Source of the DNA: CAYYWP01 sp050176585
Lineage (GTDB): Bacteria; Desulfobacterota; Binatia; HRBIN30; CADEER01
Assembly (NCBI GenBank): GCA_050176585.1
Contig: JBFXHX010000015.1
Coordinates: 1-64,000, forward strand
DNA: 64,000 bases
Direction: 5' to 3'
The translations under genes were made by a program, and so were the position numbers. Shown here piece by piece: positions 52,872 to 62,037 of this stretch. The notes under the pieces were generated by a model. That model was not told the origin of the DNA and made no database searches. It saw nothing but the letters and a program-made list of their open reading frames with translations. Position 1 is the first letter of the stretch; each line of letters starts with the position of its first letter.

Positions 52872-53696
52872 GTGTCAAACACTGCAACCCCGATGCTACC
52901 GCCCGTCACTCTCGTTCGCGCCGGCGAGCGCCAGCTCGCCGTGCGCGAATGGGGAAGTGGCGAGCCGTTATTGTTGATTCACGGACTCGGCATGAGCTCG
53001 GGTCTGTGGAAATACCAGGTCGAGGACTTCTCGCCTCGGTATCGGATGATCGCGCCGGACATTCGCGGTTTCGGTGCGTCGGATCGGCCCACCGAGCCGG
53101 GTTCGTACGCGCTCGGGCAATACGTCGCCGATATGTCGGCGCTCGCGGATGCGCTCGGCGTGCGGCGTCTGCACTGCCTCGGCACCTCAATGGGCGGTGT
53201 GATCGCACAAGCCCTGGCGCTCGCGCGCCCGGACCTGTGCCGCAGCCTGATCCTCGTCAACACCAGTGCGCGAGTCCGCATTCCGCCGGACGTGCTCAAG
53301 TCCAGAGTGCGTGCGCTCGAGGACATGAGCATGGCCGACTACGGAAAGCTCGTCTCGGTGCAGGCGCTGGCGGAAGGTGCGTCGGATGAGTTGAAGACCT
53401 GGATCTCAGGAGATATCGCGCTCAACGACCGTCGCGCATACACTCAGGTGCTCACCGAGGGACTGTCGACCTTCGACACGTCGGCCGACGTGGCCAGCAT
53501 CGCGGCGCCGACACTTGTCATCGTCGGGACCGAGGATCGGGTCATCCCGCCGGAGCAGGGGGAGGACCTGGCGTTGCGCATCCCGGGCGCCAGGCTCGAG
53601 AAGATCCCCGGCACTGGCCACATCTGCTACTCCGAGCGCCCGGACGTCTTCAACAAGCTGGTGCTCGACTTCCTGGCCGCCCAGCGCGGCAACTGA
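52872..53696 (+). CDS. Alpha/beta hydrolase
   Basis: A 274-residue alpha/beta hydrolase. The oxyanion motif is LLLIHGLGMSSGLW. The nucleophile elbow is LGTSMGGVIAQALAL, the acid lies in GTEDRVIPPEQ, and the His is in GTGHICYSERP. The GTG start follows GGGAGGCGGCGTCAC. Members include esterases, C-C hydrolases and N-formylmaleamate deformylase (NicD). Since other parts of the window resemble the nicotinate pathway, a NicD- or RutD-like role is a possibility, but the sequence alone does not show it. It ends the plus-strand run; the convergent operon starts 134 bases further on. Confidence 0.92.
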   Translation: MSNTATPMLPPVTLVRAGERQLAVREWGSGEPLLLIHGLGMSSGLWKYQVEDFSPRYRMIAPDIRGFGASDRPTEPGSYALGQYVADMSALADALGVRRLHCLGTSMGGVIAQALALARPDLCRSLILVNTSARVRIPPDVLKSRVRALEDMSMADYGKLVSVQALAEGASDELKTWISGDIALNDRRAYTQVLTEGLSTFDTSADVASIAAPTLVIVGTEDRVIPPEQGEDLALRIPGARLEKIPGTGHICYSERPDVFNKLVLDFLAAQRGN

Positions 53697-53830
53697 TCCG
53701 CGGCACGGCGCGCAGAGTAGCCGTCCCGCACTCGAACGGGGCGCGGAGGGCGCGGCTCCAAGCGAGCTGCGCTGCCTTCGCGCTCAGCGTGTCTGCCTAG
53801 TAGTTATCATGGCCGGCACAGGTCCGGCGG

Positions 53831-54466
53831 CTACCGGAGGAGGCCGGACAGGTATGCGACCGCGTCCTGCCGCTTCACGACATCCCCGTACTTCGCGTCG
53901 ATGTCGAAGAGATTGGCGACGTGTGGGGCTTGTGCGCGGTCGCCCACCGCTTCGGCGACGACGATCGTGCGAAAGCCATACTGGCAACTGTCCACCGCCG
54001 TCGCCCGGATGCACCCCGACGTCGTGCAGCCGGTGATGATCACGGTGTCCACACCGCCGGCGACCAAGCTGCTGGCCAGACCGGTGCCGAAAAATGCGCT
54101 CGCGCCGCGCTTCGTCCACACGACTTCCTCGGGCCGTGGCGCGAGCCGAGGGTCGATCTCGACCCCTTCCGAGCCGACCTTGAGCATCAGCAGCCCCGGG
54201 AGCTTGGCCGGCCAGATGCCCGCGTCCTTGCCGTCGGCGACGTACGCCACCGTCGTGTAATGCACCTGAAAGCGGCCTTTGCGGCAGAGGGCGAGAAGCT
54301 CCCGCGTGGCGTCGATTTCCGCGTCCAGGTTGGCGCCGAGCGGCAATGCCGGATCGGTGAGCCCGGTGATGAAATCCACGATCACCAGGGCCGGCGTGCG
54401 CCCGAAACCGACGCGGCCCCCGATGCCCCGCTCGCGATAGAATGCGGCGGTCTTGTCATCGGCCAT
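53831..54466 (-). CDS. Isochorismatase-fold cysteine hydrolase, copy 1
   Basis: A 211-residue cysteine hydrolase related to isochorismatase and N-carbamoylsarcosine amidase. The catalytic triad is visible: Asp in PALVIVDFITG, Lys in VVWTKRGASAFFGT, and Cys in ITGCTTSGCIRATAVDS. Such enzymes cleave C-N amide or ureide bonds (NicF, RutB, CSHase). The ATG follows AAGGAG. It closely matches a second copy at 55661. The two alternate with O-methyltransferase-like genes, so a two-gene unit was duplicated. This is the last gene of the operon. Confidence 0.93.
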   Translation of the reverse strand: MADDKTAAFYRERGIGGRVGFGRTPALVIVDFITGLTDPALPLGANLDAEIDATRELLALCRKGRFQVHYTTVAYVADGKDAGIWPAKLPGLLMLKVGSEGVEIDPRLAPRPEEVVWTKRGASAFFGTGLASSLVAGGVDTVIITGCTTSGCIRATAVDSCQYGFRTIVVAEAVGDRAQAPHVANLFDIDAKYGDVVKRQDAVAYLSGLLR

Positions 54467-54512
54467 GCCGTTCTCCTTGTGCATCCTCGGAGCCGTTCCG
54501 CGCGGCTCACCG

Positions 54513-55541
54513 TCAGGCTTTCCTGGCGACGATCAGATCGCGAGGTCCTTCGAGGCGCATCAGTGTCACGTCGTCATCGCGGAATCCAGCCGCGGTGAGC
54601 AGCGCGCGGTGCTCCGACTCGGTGCGCTCGCGCGCCGACGGCTCGCACGCGATCAGCATCAGCAGGGAATAGAGCTCAGACCAGACGGTCGTTCCCGAGT
54701 AGTCGGGATTCATCACGCTCTCGCTGATCAGCAGTACACCGCCGGAGGGCAGGGCGTTGTGGCAGTGGCGAAGGATGCTCCGGCAATTTTCATCGTTCCA
54801 GTCGTGCAGGATCCAGCTGAGGGTGAGCACGTCGGCACCCGACGGGTACGGGCCCGCGAACAGGTCCGCCGTCTCCGTGCGAAATCGATCGCTCAAGCCA
54901 TTCACCGCGATCTGCTCGGCGGCGACTTCGAGCACCGCGGGCAAATCCATCACGATGCCGCGCAGATGCGGGTAGCGCAGCCCGATCTGCTGCGAGAGCT
55001 GGCCGGAACCGCCGGCCACGTCGAGTATGCATTGGAACGGGCTGAAGTCGAAGCGCTCGGCGATCTCCTGCCCGATCGCGACGCTGTAGGAGTTCATGTA
55101 ATCGCAGAACCGGCGCAGGGCTTCGCGGTCCTTGTACAGCGCGACGAACACCTCCTGGCTCGTCGCGCCGAGTGCTTGCTGCCACACGGGGCCGTATTCG
55201 TTCACCGCGTCCGGCGTGTACTCGCACATGTGGTAGAACGGGTCGATACTGGCAAGGCCGGAGAGCGGAACCGGTGACTTCGCGGTGAGCATGGCTCCCA
55301 GCTCGGAGTTGCTGAAACGGTCCTGCTCGCGCTCGAGCAGGCCGAGGCTCTTCAGCGTGATGAGCAGCCGCCGGCAGCCTTCTGGATGGACGGAAAGCCG
55401 CTTGCCGAGCTCTTCCGGTGTCGCCGGCCCGGATGACAGTTGATCGAAGATGCCGATCTTGCATCCCGTGATGAAGGCCTGCGAAGCGGCAAAGGCGAGA
55501 CCGAGCTCGCGGAGCTTGTTCAATGCGTGGACGGGCTTCAT
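54513..55541 (-). CDS. O-methyltransferase family 2-like protein, copy 1
   Basis: A 342-residue SAM-dependent methyltransferase of the plant-COMT/acetylserotonin type. An N-terminal winged-helix dimerisation domain covers about residues 1-100. The SAM-binding core has ILDVAGGSGQLSQQIG, VMDLPAVLEVA and LSWILHDWNDENC with the His often used as catalytic base. It ends LEGPRDLIVARKA. The ATG follows GGGGAG. It is a close copy of the gene at 56352, and an isochorismatase-fold gene follows each. Substrate unknown, perhaps a hydroxylated heterocycle made by the CoxL enzyme in this operon. Confidence 0.92.
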   Translation of the reverse strand: MKPVHALNKLRELGLAFAASQAFITGCKIGIFDQLSSGPATPEELGKRLSVHPEGCRRLLITLKSLGLLEREQDRFSNSELGAMLTAKSPVPLSGLASIDPFYHMCEYTPDAVNEYGPVWQQALGATSQEVFVALYKDREALRRFCDYMNSYSVAIGQEIAERFDFSPFQCILDVAGGSGQLSQQIGLRYPHLRGIVMDLPAVLEVAAEQIAVNGLSDRFRTETADLFAGPYPSGADVLTLSWILHDWNDENCRSILRHCHNALPSGGVLLISESVMNPDYSGTTVWSELYSLLMLIACEPSARERTESEHRALLTAAGFRDDDVTLMRLEGPRDLIVARKA

Positions 55542-55660
55542 GCGTATCTCCCCTGATGAGTAACCTCGCGCGCGATGGGCAGGGCCAGGCTCGCAGGTCG
55601 GCGCCATGTGAGCCCAGCCCGCGTGCTCGGCGGGCGGGCGCCCGCGCGGTCGGCACCCGG

Positions 55661-56302
55661 TCAGGCGGCGGCGCGGCGCGCCGACAGGTACCCGACGGCG
55701 TCCTGCAGCGTCACCACGTCACCGTATTTCGCGTCGATGTCGAACAAATTGGCGTCGTGCGGCGGCCGCGCCCGATCGCCGACAGCCTCGGCGACGACGA
55801 TGGTGCGGAAGCCGTACTGGCAGCTGTCGACCGCTGTGGCACGTACACAGCCGGACGTGGTGCATCCGGTGATGAGCACCGTGTCCACTCCCCCGGCGAC
55901 CAGGCTGGGCGCCAGCCCGGTGCCGAAGAACGCGCTCGCTCCCTTTTTCGACCAGACCACTTCTTCGGGGCGGGGACTCAGCCGGATATCGATCTCGCTC
56001 CACGTCGAGCCGACGGTGAGCGTCCGCAACGCGGGGAACTTGGCCGGCCACACGCCTGCGTCTTTGCAATCCGACGCATAGGCGATGGTGGTGAAGTGAA
56101 CCGGGATACCGCCCTCGCGCGCGAGGCTCAGCAGCTGCTGAGTGGCGGCGATCTCGCGGTCCAGACTCGACCCGAGCGGCGATGCGGGATCGGTGAACCC
56201 GTTGATGAAATCGACGATCACCAGCGCAGGTGTGCGGCCGAAGCCGACGCGCTTCCCCAATCCGCGCTCACGATAGAATGCGGCAGTCTTTTCGTCGGAC
56301 AT
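55661..56302 (-). CDS. Isochorismatase-fold cysteine hydrolase, copy 2
   Basis: A 213-residue paralogue of the enzyme at 53831. The triad is kept: PALVIVDFINGFTDP, VVWSKKGASAFFGTGLAPS and ITGCTTSGCVRATAVDS. In the first 60 residues roughly three quarters match copy 1 by eye. The copies differ most between the first two motifs and at the C-terminus. The ATG follows CAGGAG. It lies 119 bases upstream of methyltransferase copy 1 and 49 bases downstream of methyltransferase copy 2. Confidence 0.93.
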   Translation of the reverse strand: MSDEKTAAFYRERGLGKRVGFGRTPALVIVDFINGFTDPASPLGSSLDREIAATQQLLSLAREGGIPVHFTTIAYASDCKDAGVWPAKFPALRTLTVGSTWSEIDIRLSPRPEEVVWSKKGASAFFGTGLAPSLVAGGVDTVLITGCTTSGCVRATAVDSCQYGFRTIVVAEAVGDRARPPHDANLFDIDAKYGDVVTLQDAVGYLSARRAAA

Positions 56303-56351
56303 GTCGGTTCTCCTGTTCGAGGTCGAATTGCGGATCGCGTTTTCCGGGCCC

Positions 56352-57371
56352 TTACGGTTTCTTCGCGACGATCAAGTCGCGCGGACCTTCGAGGCGTATG
56401 AGAGAGATATCCTTGAACCCCACGGCGTTCAGCAGCTCGCGGTGCTCCGCTTCCGTGCGCTCTCGGGCCGACGATTCGCACACGACGAGCATGAACAGCG
56501 AGTAGATCTCGGACCAGAGCGTGCCCGAGTAATCGGGGTTCATCACGCTCTCGCTGATCAGCAACACGCCACCCGACGGCAACGCGTCGTAGATGTGTCC
56601 GAGGATCGCTCGGCACTTCTCATCGTTCCAGTCGTGGAGGATCCAGCTCAGCGTCGCGATGTCGGCGCCCTTCGGATACGGGCCGGTGAACAGGTCGGCG
56701 GTTTCCGTGCGGAAACGGTCGCTCAGGCCGTTAGCCGCGATCTCTTCCTGCGCCACGGCCAGCACCACCGGCAGGTCCATGATGATGCCGCGCAGGTGCG
56801 GAAAGCGCTTGCCGATCTGCTGCGTGAGCTGGCCGGTACCGCCGGCGACGTCGAGCACGCAGCGGAACGGGGTGAAGTCGAAGCGCTCCGCGACCTCCTG
56901 TCCGATCGCCACGCTGTAGGAGTTCATGTAGTCACAGAAGCGCCGCAGCGCGACCGGATTGCCGTACAGCTCCGCGAAGATCTCCTGGCTCGATGCCCCC
57001 AGCGACTGCTCCCAGACGGGGCCGTACGTCTTCAGCGCATCGGGGAAGTGCTCCCACATGTGGTAGAAGGGATCCATCAGGGTCAGGCCGCCGAGCGGCA
57101 CGGGCGAGTCGGAGGTGCACAGCGCCCCCAGCTCCGAGTTGCTGAACCGGTCCTCGGTGCGGTCCAGCAGGCCGAGGCTCTTCAGCGTCACCAGGAAGCG
57201 ACGGCAGCCCTCCGGGTGGATGCCGAGGCGCTCCGCGAGCTCGTCGGCGGTCGCGCTCCCATTTTTCAGCAGGTCGAAGAGGCCGAACTTGCAGGCCGTC
57301 ATGAAGACCTGCGTCGTGGCGAAGGCGAGCCCAATTTGGCGAAGGCGGTTCAAAGCTTGGACGGGTTTCAC
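56352..57371 (-). CDS. O-methyltransferase family 2-like protein, copy 2
   Basis: A 339-residue SAM-dependent methyltransferase, close to the copy at 54513. The SAM site has VLDVAGGTGQLTQQIGKRFP and LSWILHDWNDEKC, and the C-terminus reads LEGPRDLIVAKKP. The first 40 residues differ from copy 1 at about 15 positions, and the core differs less. GTG is the likely start (VKPVQALNRLR), with AAAAGGAG upstream. It lies 24 bases after the amidase, so it is in the same operon as the amidase and the CoxL gene at 59188. Confidence 0.92.
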   Translation of the reverse strand: MKPVQALNRLRQIGLAFATTQVFMTACKFGLFDLLKNGSATADELAERLGIHPEGCRRFLVTLKSLGLLDRTEDRFSNSELGALCTSDSPVPLGGLTLMDPFYHMWEHFPDALKTYGPVWEQSLGASSQEIFAELYGNPVALRRFCDYMNSYSVAIGQEVAERFDFTPFRCVLDVAGGTGQLTQQIGKRFPHLRGIIMDLPVVLAVAQEEIAANGLSDRFRTETADLFTGPYPKGADIATLSWILHDWNDEKCRAILGHIYDALPSGGVLLISESVMNPDYSGTLWSEIYSLFMLVVCESSARERTEAEHRELLNAVGFKDISLIRLEGPRDLIVAKKP

Positions 57372-57395
57372 GAGTAGTCGCTCCTTTTCGGGTCG

Positions 57396-58814
57396 TTATG
57401 CGCTAACGGTCGGGCGCCGCTCATGCCAGGGGGTGCTGCGTTCGTAGGCGTGGGCGATGCGCAGTACGGTTTCTTCATCGAACGGGCGACCGACGACTTG
57501 CAAGCCGACGGGGAGGCCCTCCGCCGAGAAGCCGCAGGGCACTGACAGCGCGGGCACGCCGGTCATGTTGAACGGTCGCGTGCAGCGCGAGATGTACGCG
57601 TTTACGACGATATCACGGTCGGCGATGCGGGCGGTGGGCTGGTCGATCCGCTTCGCAGTGATCAGAGATGTCGGAGTGACGAGCGCGTCGACGCGACCGA
57701 GAATGCGCATGACCTGGTCGCGTAGCAGCCGGCGGAAGCGCTGGGCCTTCAGGTAATCGTCCGCCGAGATCACACCGCCCATGAGCAGGCGCGTCCGCAC
57801 GTCGTCGCCGTACTCGCGCGCGCGATTCCGCAGCATGTCCGCCTGCACCGCATAGGCCTCGGAGAGCATCATCACGTACGACGTCTGTGGCACGTACGAC
57901 ATGAGCGGCAGCGACACCGGCTCGGCAATGGCGCCCAGCTCGCAGAGGTGATGAATGGCGGCGTCCACGCGCTCGCGGACGATCGGCTCGATGCCCTCGA
58001 AGAAGTGCTCGGTCGGCACGCCGAGGCGCAGCCCTTTCACGTCATCAGTCAGTGCGGCCGCATAGTTCGGCACAGCGCGACGGCTGCTGGTCGGATCCTT
58101 CGGGTCGTAGCCCGCCAGCACTTGCAGTTGATGCGCGACATCCTCGACCGTCTTGCCCATCGGGCCGACGTTGTCGAACGACCAGCACAGCGGGAACACT
58201 CCATATCGGCTCACGCGCCCGTACGTCGGTTTCAAGCCGACCACGCCGCACAGCGCCGAGGGAATGCGAACCGACCCACCGGTGTCCGTGCCGAGGGATC
58301 CGAGCGCGAGCGAGCCCGCGAGCGCGACCCCCGATCCGCCACTGGAGCCGCCCGAGATGTACTCGGGGTGCCACGGGTTCCGGGGCGTTCCGTAATGCGG
58401 GTTGATCGATGTGCCGCCCCAGGCGAACTCGTGCAGATTGAGCTTACCGAGCGAGATCGCACCGGCCTCGGCCATCCGCAGGACCGCGGTCGCATCGCAG
58501 TCCGGCAGGTGGTCGGCCATGACTTTGGAGCCGCACGTCATCGGGACGCCGCGGACCGCGAACAGGTCCTTGTAGGCGATGGGGATGCCGTGTAGCGGAC
58601 CACGCCACTGCCCCCGGGCGATCTCCTGCGTGGCGCGCTCTGCTGCCGCGAGGGCTTGTTTGGGCGTGACCGCGATGTAGGCGCGGAAATGACCGTCCAG
58701 GCGCTCGATGCGGTCGAGGTAGGCGCGCGTCAGCTCCAGCGGCGATATCTGCTTGCGCCGCACGAGCTCGCCCGCGCTCGTCAGGGTGGCGCTGACCAGC
58801 TCCGCGTCTGTCAT
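57396..58814 (-). CDS. Amidase signature enzyme (GatA/AtzE-like)
   Basis: A 472-residue amidase with the Ser-cisSer-Lys triad. The Lys is in PIAYKDLFAVRGVPMTCG. The cis-Ser is in SGGSSGGSGVALAGSLALG and the nucleophile Ser in GTDTGGSVRIPSALCGVVGL. The start overlaps by four bases (ATGA) a small gene related to GatC/AtzG. In AtzE (1-carboxybiuret hydrolase) such a small partner is needed for activity. Here the amidase lies with a CoxL gene and isochorismatase-fold hydrolases, so amide breakdown is more likely than tRNA amidation: no gatB is present. The frame is open further upstream but reads as shadow sequence. Confidence 0.93.
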   Translation of the reverse strand: MTDAELVSATLTSAGELVRRKQISPLELTRAYLDRIERLDGHFRAYIAVTPKQALAAAERATQEIARGQWRGPLHGIPIAYKDLFAVRGVPMTCGSKVMADHLPDCDATAVLRMAEAGAISLGKLNLHEFAWGGTSINPHYGTPRNPWHPEYISGGSSGGSGVALAGSLALGSLGTDTGGSVRIPSALCGVVGLKPTYGRVSRYGVFPLCWSFDNVGPMGKTVEDVAHQLQVLAGYDPKDPTSSRRAVPNYAAALTDDVKGLRLGVPTEHFFEGIEPIVRERVDAAIHHLCELGAIAEPVSLPLMSYVPQTSYVMMLSEAYAVQADMLRNRAREYGDDVRTRLLMGGVISADDYLKAQRFRRLLRDQVMRILGRVDALVTPTSLITAKRIDQPTARIADRDIVVNAYISRCTRPFNMTGVPALSVPCGFSAEGLPVGLQVVGRPFDEETVLRIAHAYERSTPWHERRPTVSA

Positions 58815-59020
58815 GTGTCCGTATCCGGCATGTCGAGGGTGATCAGCGGTTCCACCTCGGTGAGGTCGAGCCCGTCGATCGCGCGCAGACCGTCGAGCAT
58901 CGCCGCCGCCTCCTCGACGGCGCGATCGAGATCCAGCGGATCGAGCGGCTCCGCGGTGAGGCAGCTGATCATCTGCCGGAGCAGTGCCTTGTCGGTGCGG
59001 TGTGGCATGGTCGAATCCAT
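58811..59020 (-). CDS. Small GatC/AtzG-like amidase partner subunit
   Basis: A 69-residue protein whose stop overlaps the amidase start by four bases. Its composition and pattern resemble GatC/AtzG subunits: a helical N-terminus, then AAAMLDGLRAIDGLDLTEVE followed by PLITLDMP, comparable to the end of GatC. It is too small for certainty, but position, length and coupling to an amidase fit. An internal ATG four codons in is an alternative start. It is 167 bases downstream of the CoxL gene of the same operon. Confidence 0.7.
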   Translation of the reverse strand: MDSTMPHRTDKALLRQMISCLTAEPLDPLDLDRAVEEAAAMLDGLRAIDGLDLTEVEPLITLDMPDTDT

Positions 59021-59187
59021 CTACGTCTGCGCGCGGCCCCGCCCGGGATCCCCGGTGGGAGGGTGGCAATCGGTGGCGGCCTGCGCCGTTCTCGTGCTCA
59101 AGCTCCCCGCCGGTTCAGTGTTCGAGACACTGCGCTCGTTTGCGGTCACCGCGCGCGCCTGTCGGTAGATGGCGGCTGGTGCCCTCA

Positions 59188-61560
59188 TCACGCCGCTCGA
59201 GGTGCCTGAGCGCCTTGTGCGAGTGCGTAGATGCGCTCTGGTGTGAGCGGCAGCTGGGAAACGCGGGCCCCGAAAGGCGCGAGCGCGTCGGCCACCGCGT
59301 TCCCGAGCGCGCCGCAGGGCGCGATCGTGCCGCCCTCGCCGGCGCCTTTGTATCCGCCGACCACGAGCGGCGACGGTGTCTCGACGTGCCCGATCTCGAT
59401 GAAGGGTACGTCCGCTGCGGAGGGCACCAGATAATCCATCAGGGAGGTGGTGAGCGGCTGACCGGCATCATCGTACACGACGTGCTCGAACAGCGCGCCG
59501 CCGAGGCCTTGCGCGACGCCGCCCGTTACTTGTCCATCGACCACCATCGGATTGATGATGACACCGCAGTCTTCCACCACCACGTACCGCAGAATCTTGA
59601 GCGCGCCCGTGCGTACGTCGACTTCTACGACCGCGATGTGCGTCGCGTTGGGGAAGGTGATGAACGGCGGCTCGTAGTACGCGGTCGCATCCAACCCCGG
59701 TTCCTCGCCTTCCGGCTTGGCCACCGCCTTCGTCACCAGGGCCCGCATCGCGAGCTCCGATAGGGAAATCTTCCGGCTCGGCGCGCCTTTGACATAGGCG
59801 CAGCCGGCCTCGAGCGCGATGTCTTGCGCAGAGACCTCGAAGTGGTGCCCGGCGAGGCGCTGGATCTTGGCGACGAGCTTCCGCGAAGCGAGGGTGACGG
59901 CCCCGCCGCCGGTGACCGCGGCGCGGCTGCCCCAGGTGCCATATCCGTACGGAAGGTCCGCCGTGTCACCGAGGCGCACCGTGATGCGATCCATCGGCAA
60001 CGTCAGCTCGTCGGCCGCGATTTGGGCGTAGATCGTTTCGTGGGCTTGCCCGTGCGAGTGCGTCCCGCAGGTCACGGTCGCGTATCCCGACGGATCGAGC
60101 TGGATGTTGGCGACTTCGAATGCGGACATCGGCATGCCGATGGCGTCCCAGAACGTCGAGCCCACAGCCGTGAGCTCGTTGTAACAGCTCACCCCGATGC
60201 CGCGGTAAATTCCCTGTTTACGCAACTCGGCCTGTTTCGCGCGGAAGCCGGCGTAGTCGGCCATGACGACCGCTTTCTCGAGGCAGTCGTGATACCCGCC
60301 GATCTCATACGGCATGGAGGTGACCGACTTGTAGGGGAACTCCTCGGCGCGGATCAGGTTGCGCCGGCGAATGTCCACCGGATCGATGCCGAGCTCGTTT
60401 GCGGCGAGGTCGAGCAACCGCTCCATGACGAAGGTCGCGATCGGCGCGCCCACGCCGCGGTACGTGCTCAGCGTCGATTTGTTGGTCGCCACCGACGTGG
60501 CCGAATAGGCGTAGGTCTGGAAACGGTAGGGGCCGGGGAACATCTGCGCGGTATGGATGACTTCGAATGCCGACGTCCACGGATACGCACTGTATGCGCC
60601 GACATCCGCGACCGCGCGCACGCGCGCCGCGAGAATGGTCCCGTCCTCGTCGACGGCGAGCTCGCCGTCGACGATCTCGTCACGCGCGTGAAACGAGGCG
60701 ACGAAGCTCTCGCGGCGATCCTCGATCCACCGCACCGGACGGCCGAGCTTCTTCGCGGCCAGGACGACGAGGATCTCCTCGACGAACAAGTGGCACTTGA
60801 GCCCGAAGCCGCCGCCTACGTCGGGGCAGATCACGCGGATCTTGTTTTCCGGATGCTGCAGCAGCGCGGCGATCTTGGTGCGCAGCATGTGCTGCATCTG
60901 CGACGACGACCACAGCGTCAAGTTTCCGGTCACCGCGTCGAAGCTCGCGACGCAGCCGCGCCCCTCGAGCGGGAGCGCGTGGTGGCGGTTGCTGCGGAAG
61001 CGGTCGCGCACGAGAATCCGCGCTCGCTTGAACGCGCCATCGACGTCGCCGGCGCTGAATTCGGTGTGGTTGAGGATGTTGTCGCCCCACTCCTCGTGCA
61101 CCAGCGTGGAGTGGTCGGCGAGCGCGCGCTCCGGGTCCACGACCGCGGCGAGCGGCTCGTAATCCACCTCCACCTGTTCGCTGGCGTCCTCCGCCGTGTA
61201 CCGGTTCTCGGCGATGAGGCTTGCGACCGGCTCGCCGACGTAGCGCACCTTGCCGCGCGCGAGCGGATAGCAGTCCGCGGTCTTGTATCTTGGGTTCTTG
61301 TCCGCCTCGAGCGCGGCGCGCAACGGCGCGACGTCGAGGTCGTTGCCGTCGAGGACGAGCATGACCCCCGGCAGCGCGCTCGCCGCTCGCTTGTTCACCT
61401 TGCGAATGCGGGCATGCGCGTGCGGGCTTCGCACGATCGCCATCTCGACCATGCCCGGCAGGTTCAGGTCGCCGACGTAATTCCCGCGTCCTAGGAGAAA
61501 TCGCCCATCCTCTACGCGCTTCACCCGCGCGCCAACCATTTTGCCCGGTCCTGGTATCAT
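59188..61560 (-). CDS. Molybdenum hydroxylase large subunit, CoxL/XDH family (orphan)
   Basis: A 790-residue large subunit starting PGPGKMVGARVKRVEDGRFL. Motifs are RSPHAHARI, CPDVGGGFGLKCHLFVEE, the loop LSTYRGVGAPIAT, THSHGQAHETIYAQIAADE (Ala where others have Gly), GTWGSRAAVTGGGAV and the C-terminal KGAGEGGTIAPCGALGNAV. No FAD or iron-sulfur subunit is adjacent. It heads a minus-strand run with a GatC/AtzG-like protein, an amidase and the duplicated methyltransferase/hydrolase pair. A Ser codon or other start is not better than the ATG chosen. Confidence 0.95.
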   Translation of the reverse strand: MIPGPGKMVGARVKRVEDGRFLLGRGNYVGDLNLPGMVEMAIVRSPHAHARIRKVNKRAASALPGVMLVLDGNDLDVAPLRAALEADKNPRYKTADCYPLARGKVRYVGEPVASLIAENRYTAEDASEQVEVDYEPLAAVVDPERALADHSTLVHEEWGDNILNHTEFSAGDVDGAFKRARILVRDRFRSNRHHALPLEGRGCVASFDAVTGNLTLWSSSQMQHMLRTKIAALLQHPENKIRVICPDVGGGFGLKCHLFVEEILVVLAAKKLGRPVRWIEDRRESFVASFHARDEIVDGELAVDEDGTILAARVRAVADVGAYSAYPWTSAFEVIHTAQMFPGPYRFQTYAYSATSVATNKSTLSTYRGVGAPIATFVMERLLDLAANELGIDPVDIRRRNLIRAEEFPYKSVTSMPYEIGGYHDCLEKAVVMADYAGFRAKQAELRKQGIYRGIGVSCYNELTAVGSTFWDAIGMPMSAFEVANIQLDPSGYATVTCGTHSHGQAHETIYAQIAADELTLPMDRITVRLGDTADLPYGYGTWGSRAAVTGGGAVTLASRKLVAKIQRLAGHHFEVSAQDIALEAGCAYVKGAPSRKISLSELAMRALVTKAVAKPEGEEPGLDATAYYEPPFITFPNATHIAVVEVDVRTGALKILRYVVVEDCGVIINPMVVDGQVTGGVAQGLGGALFEHVVYDDAGQPLTTSLMDYLVPSAADVPFIEIGHVETPSPLVVGGYKGAGEGGTIAPCGALGNAVADALAPFGARVSQLPLTPERIYALAQGAQAPRAA

Positions 61561-62037
61561 CGCTCACCCTCACCCGGCAGAGATGGGACCTCTGTCGCCG
61601 AGGCTCGCCCCGGCGGCCGCATCACGCCTCTGCGATCACAGGCTACCCGATTCGCCCTCGGCACGCGGCGTACGAGCAGACATCATTGGTTGGTTTCCTA
61701 GACTTCACGAGACCGGAGGTGTCAAGCTCTGACGAGGCTCGCCCAGATCCACGGCGTTCCGCGCGCGCGGCGGGCGCTCACGGTCGGCATGCGCCGACAC
61801 CCCGACGATGGGGGTGCGCCGGCCAGGCGCGCCCGACGGTCAGAAAGCACGATCACGGCATCCGAGACCAGCACGTAGCGTGCCTGTCCGCGGCTGAAAA
61901 CCGCGCCGGCGCCACGCATCTCCGACACGATATGCCGTTCCGCGCGGGCCAGGGCGGCCACGAGATGCCGTGCCGCCGGTGCTTTGGGGCCGAAAGTGGG
62001 TTGCAGTGCGACGGCGGGAATGGCTAAAGGATCGGCC
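61561..62037. other. Divergent intergenic region with a doubtful small minus-strand frame
   Basis: No gene is firmly supported in this 477-base stretch. A minus-strand frame (61722-62039) could encode a 105-residue protein containing MADPLAIPAVALQPTFGPKA and RYVLVSDAVIVLSDRRARL. Its third-position GC is fairly high, but its start codon overlaps that of the plus-strand gene at 62038, which leaves no room for promoters. No family is recognised. The region must hold the promoter for the CoxL-amidase operon; none is evident. Confidence 0.35.

Noticed and set aside
57396..59020. GatCAB tRNA amidotransferase (gatA and gatC)
   Set aside because: No gatB is present, and the genes sit in a catabolic operon with a molybdenum hydroxylase.
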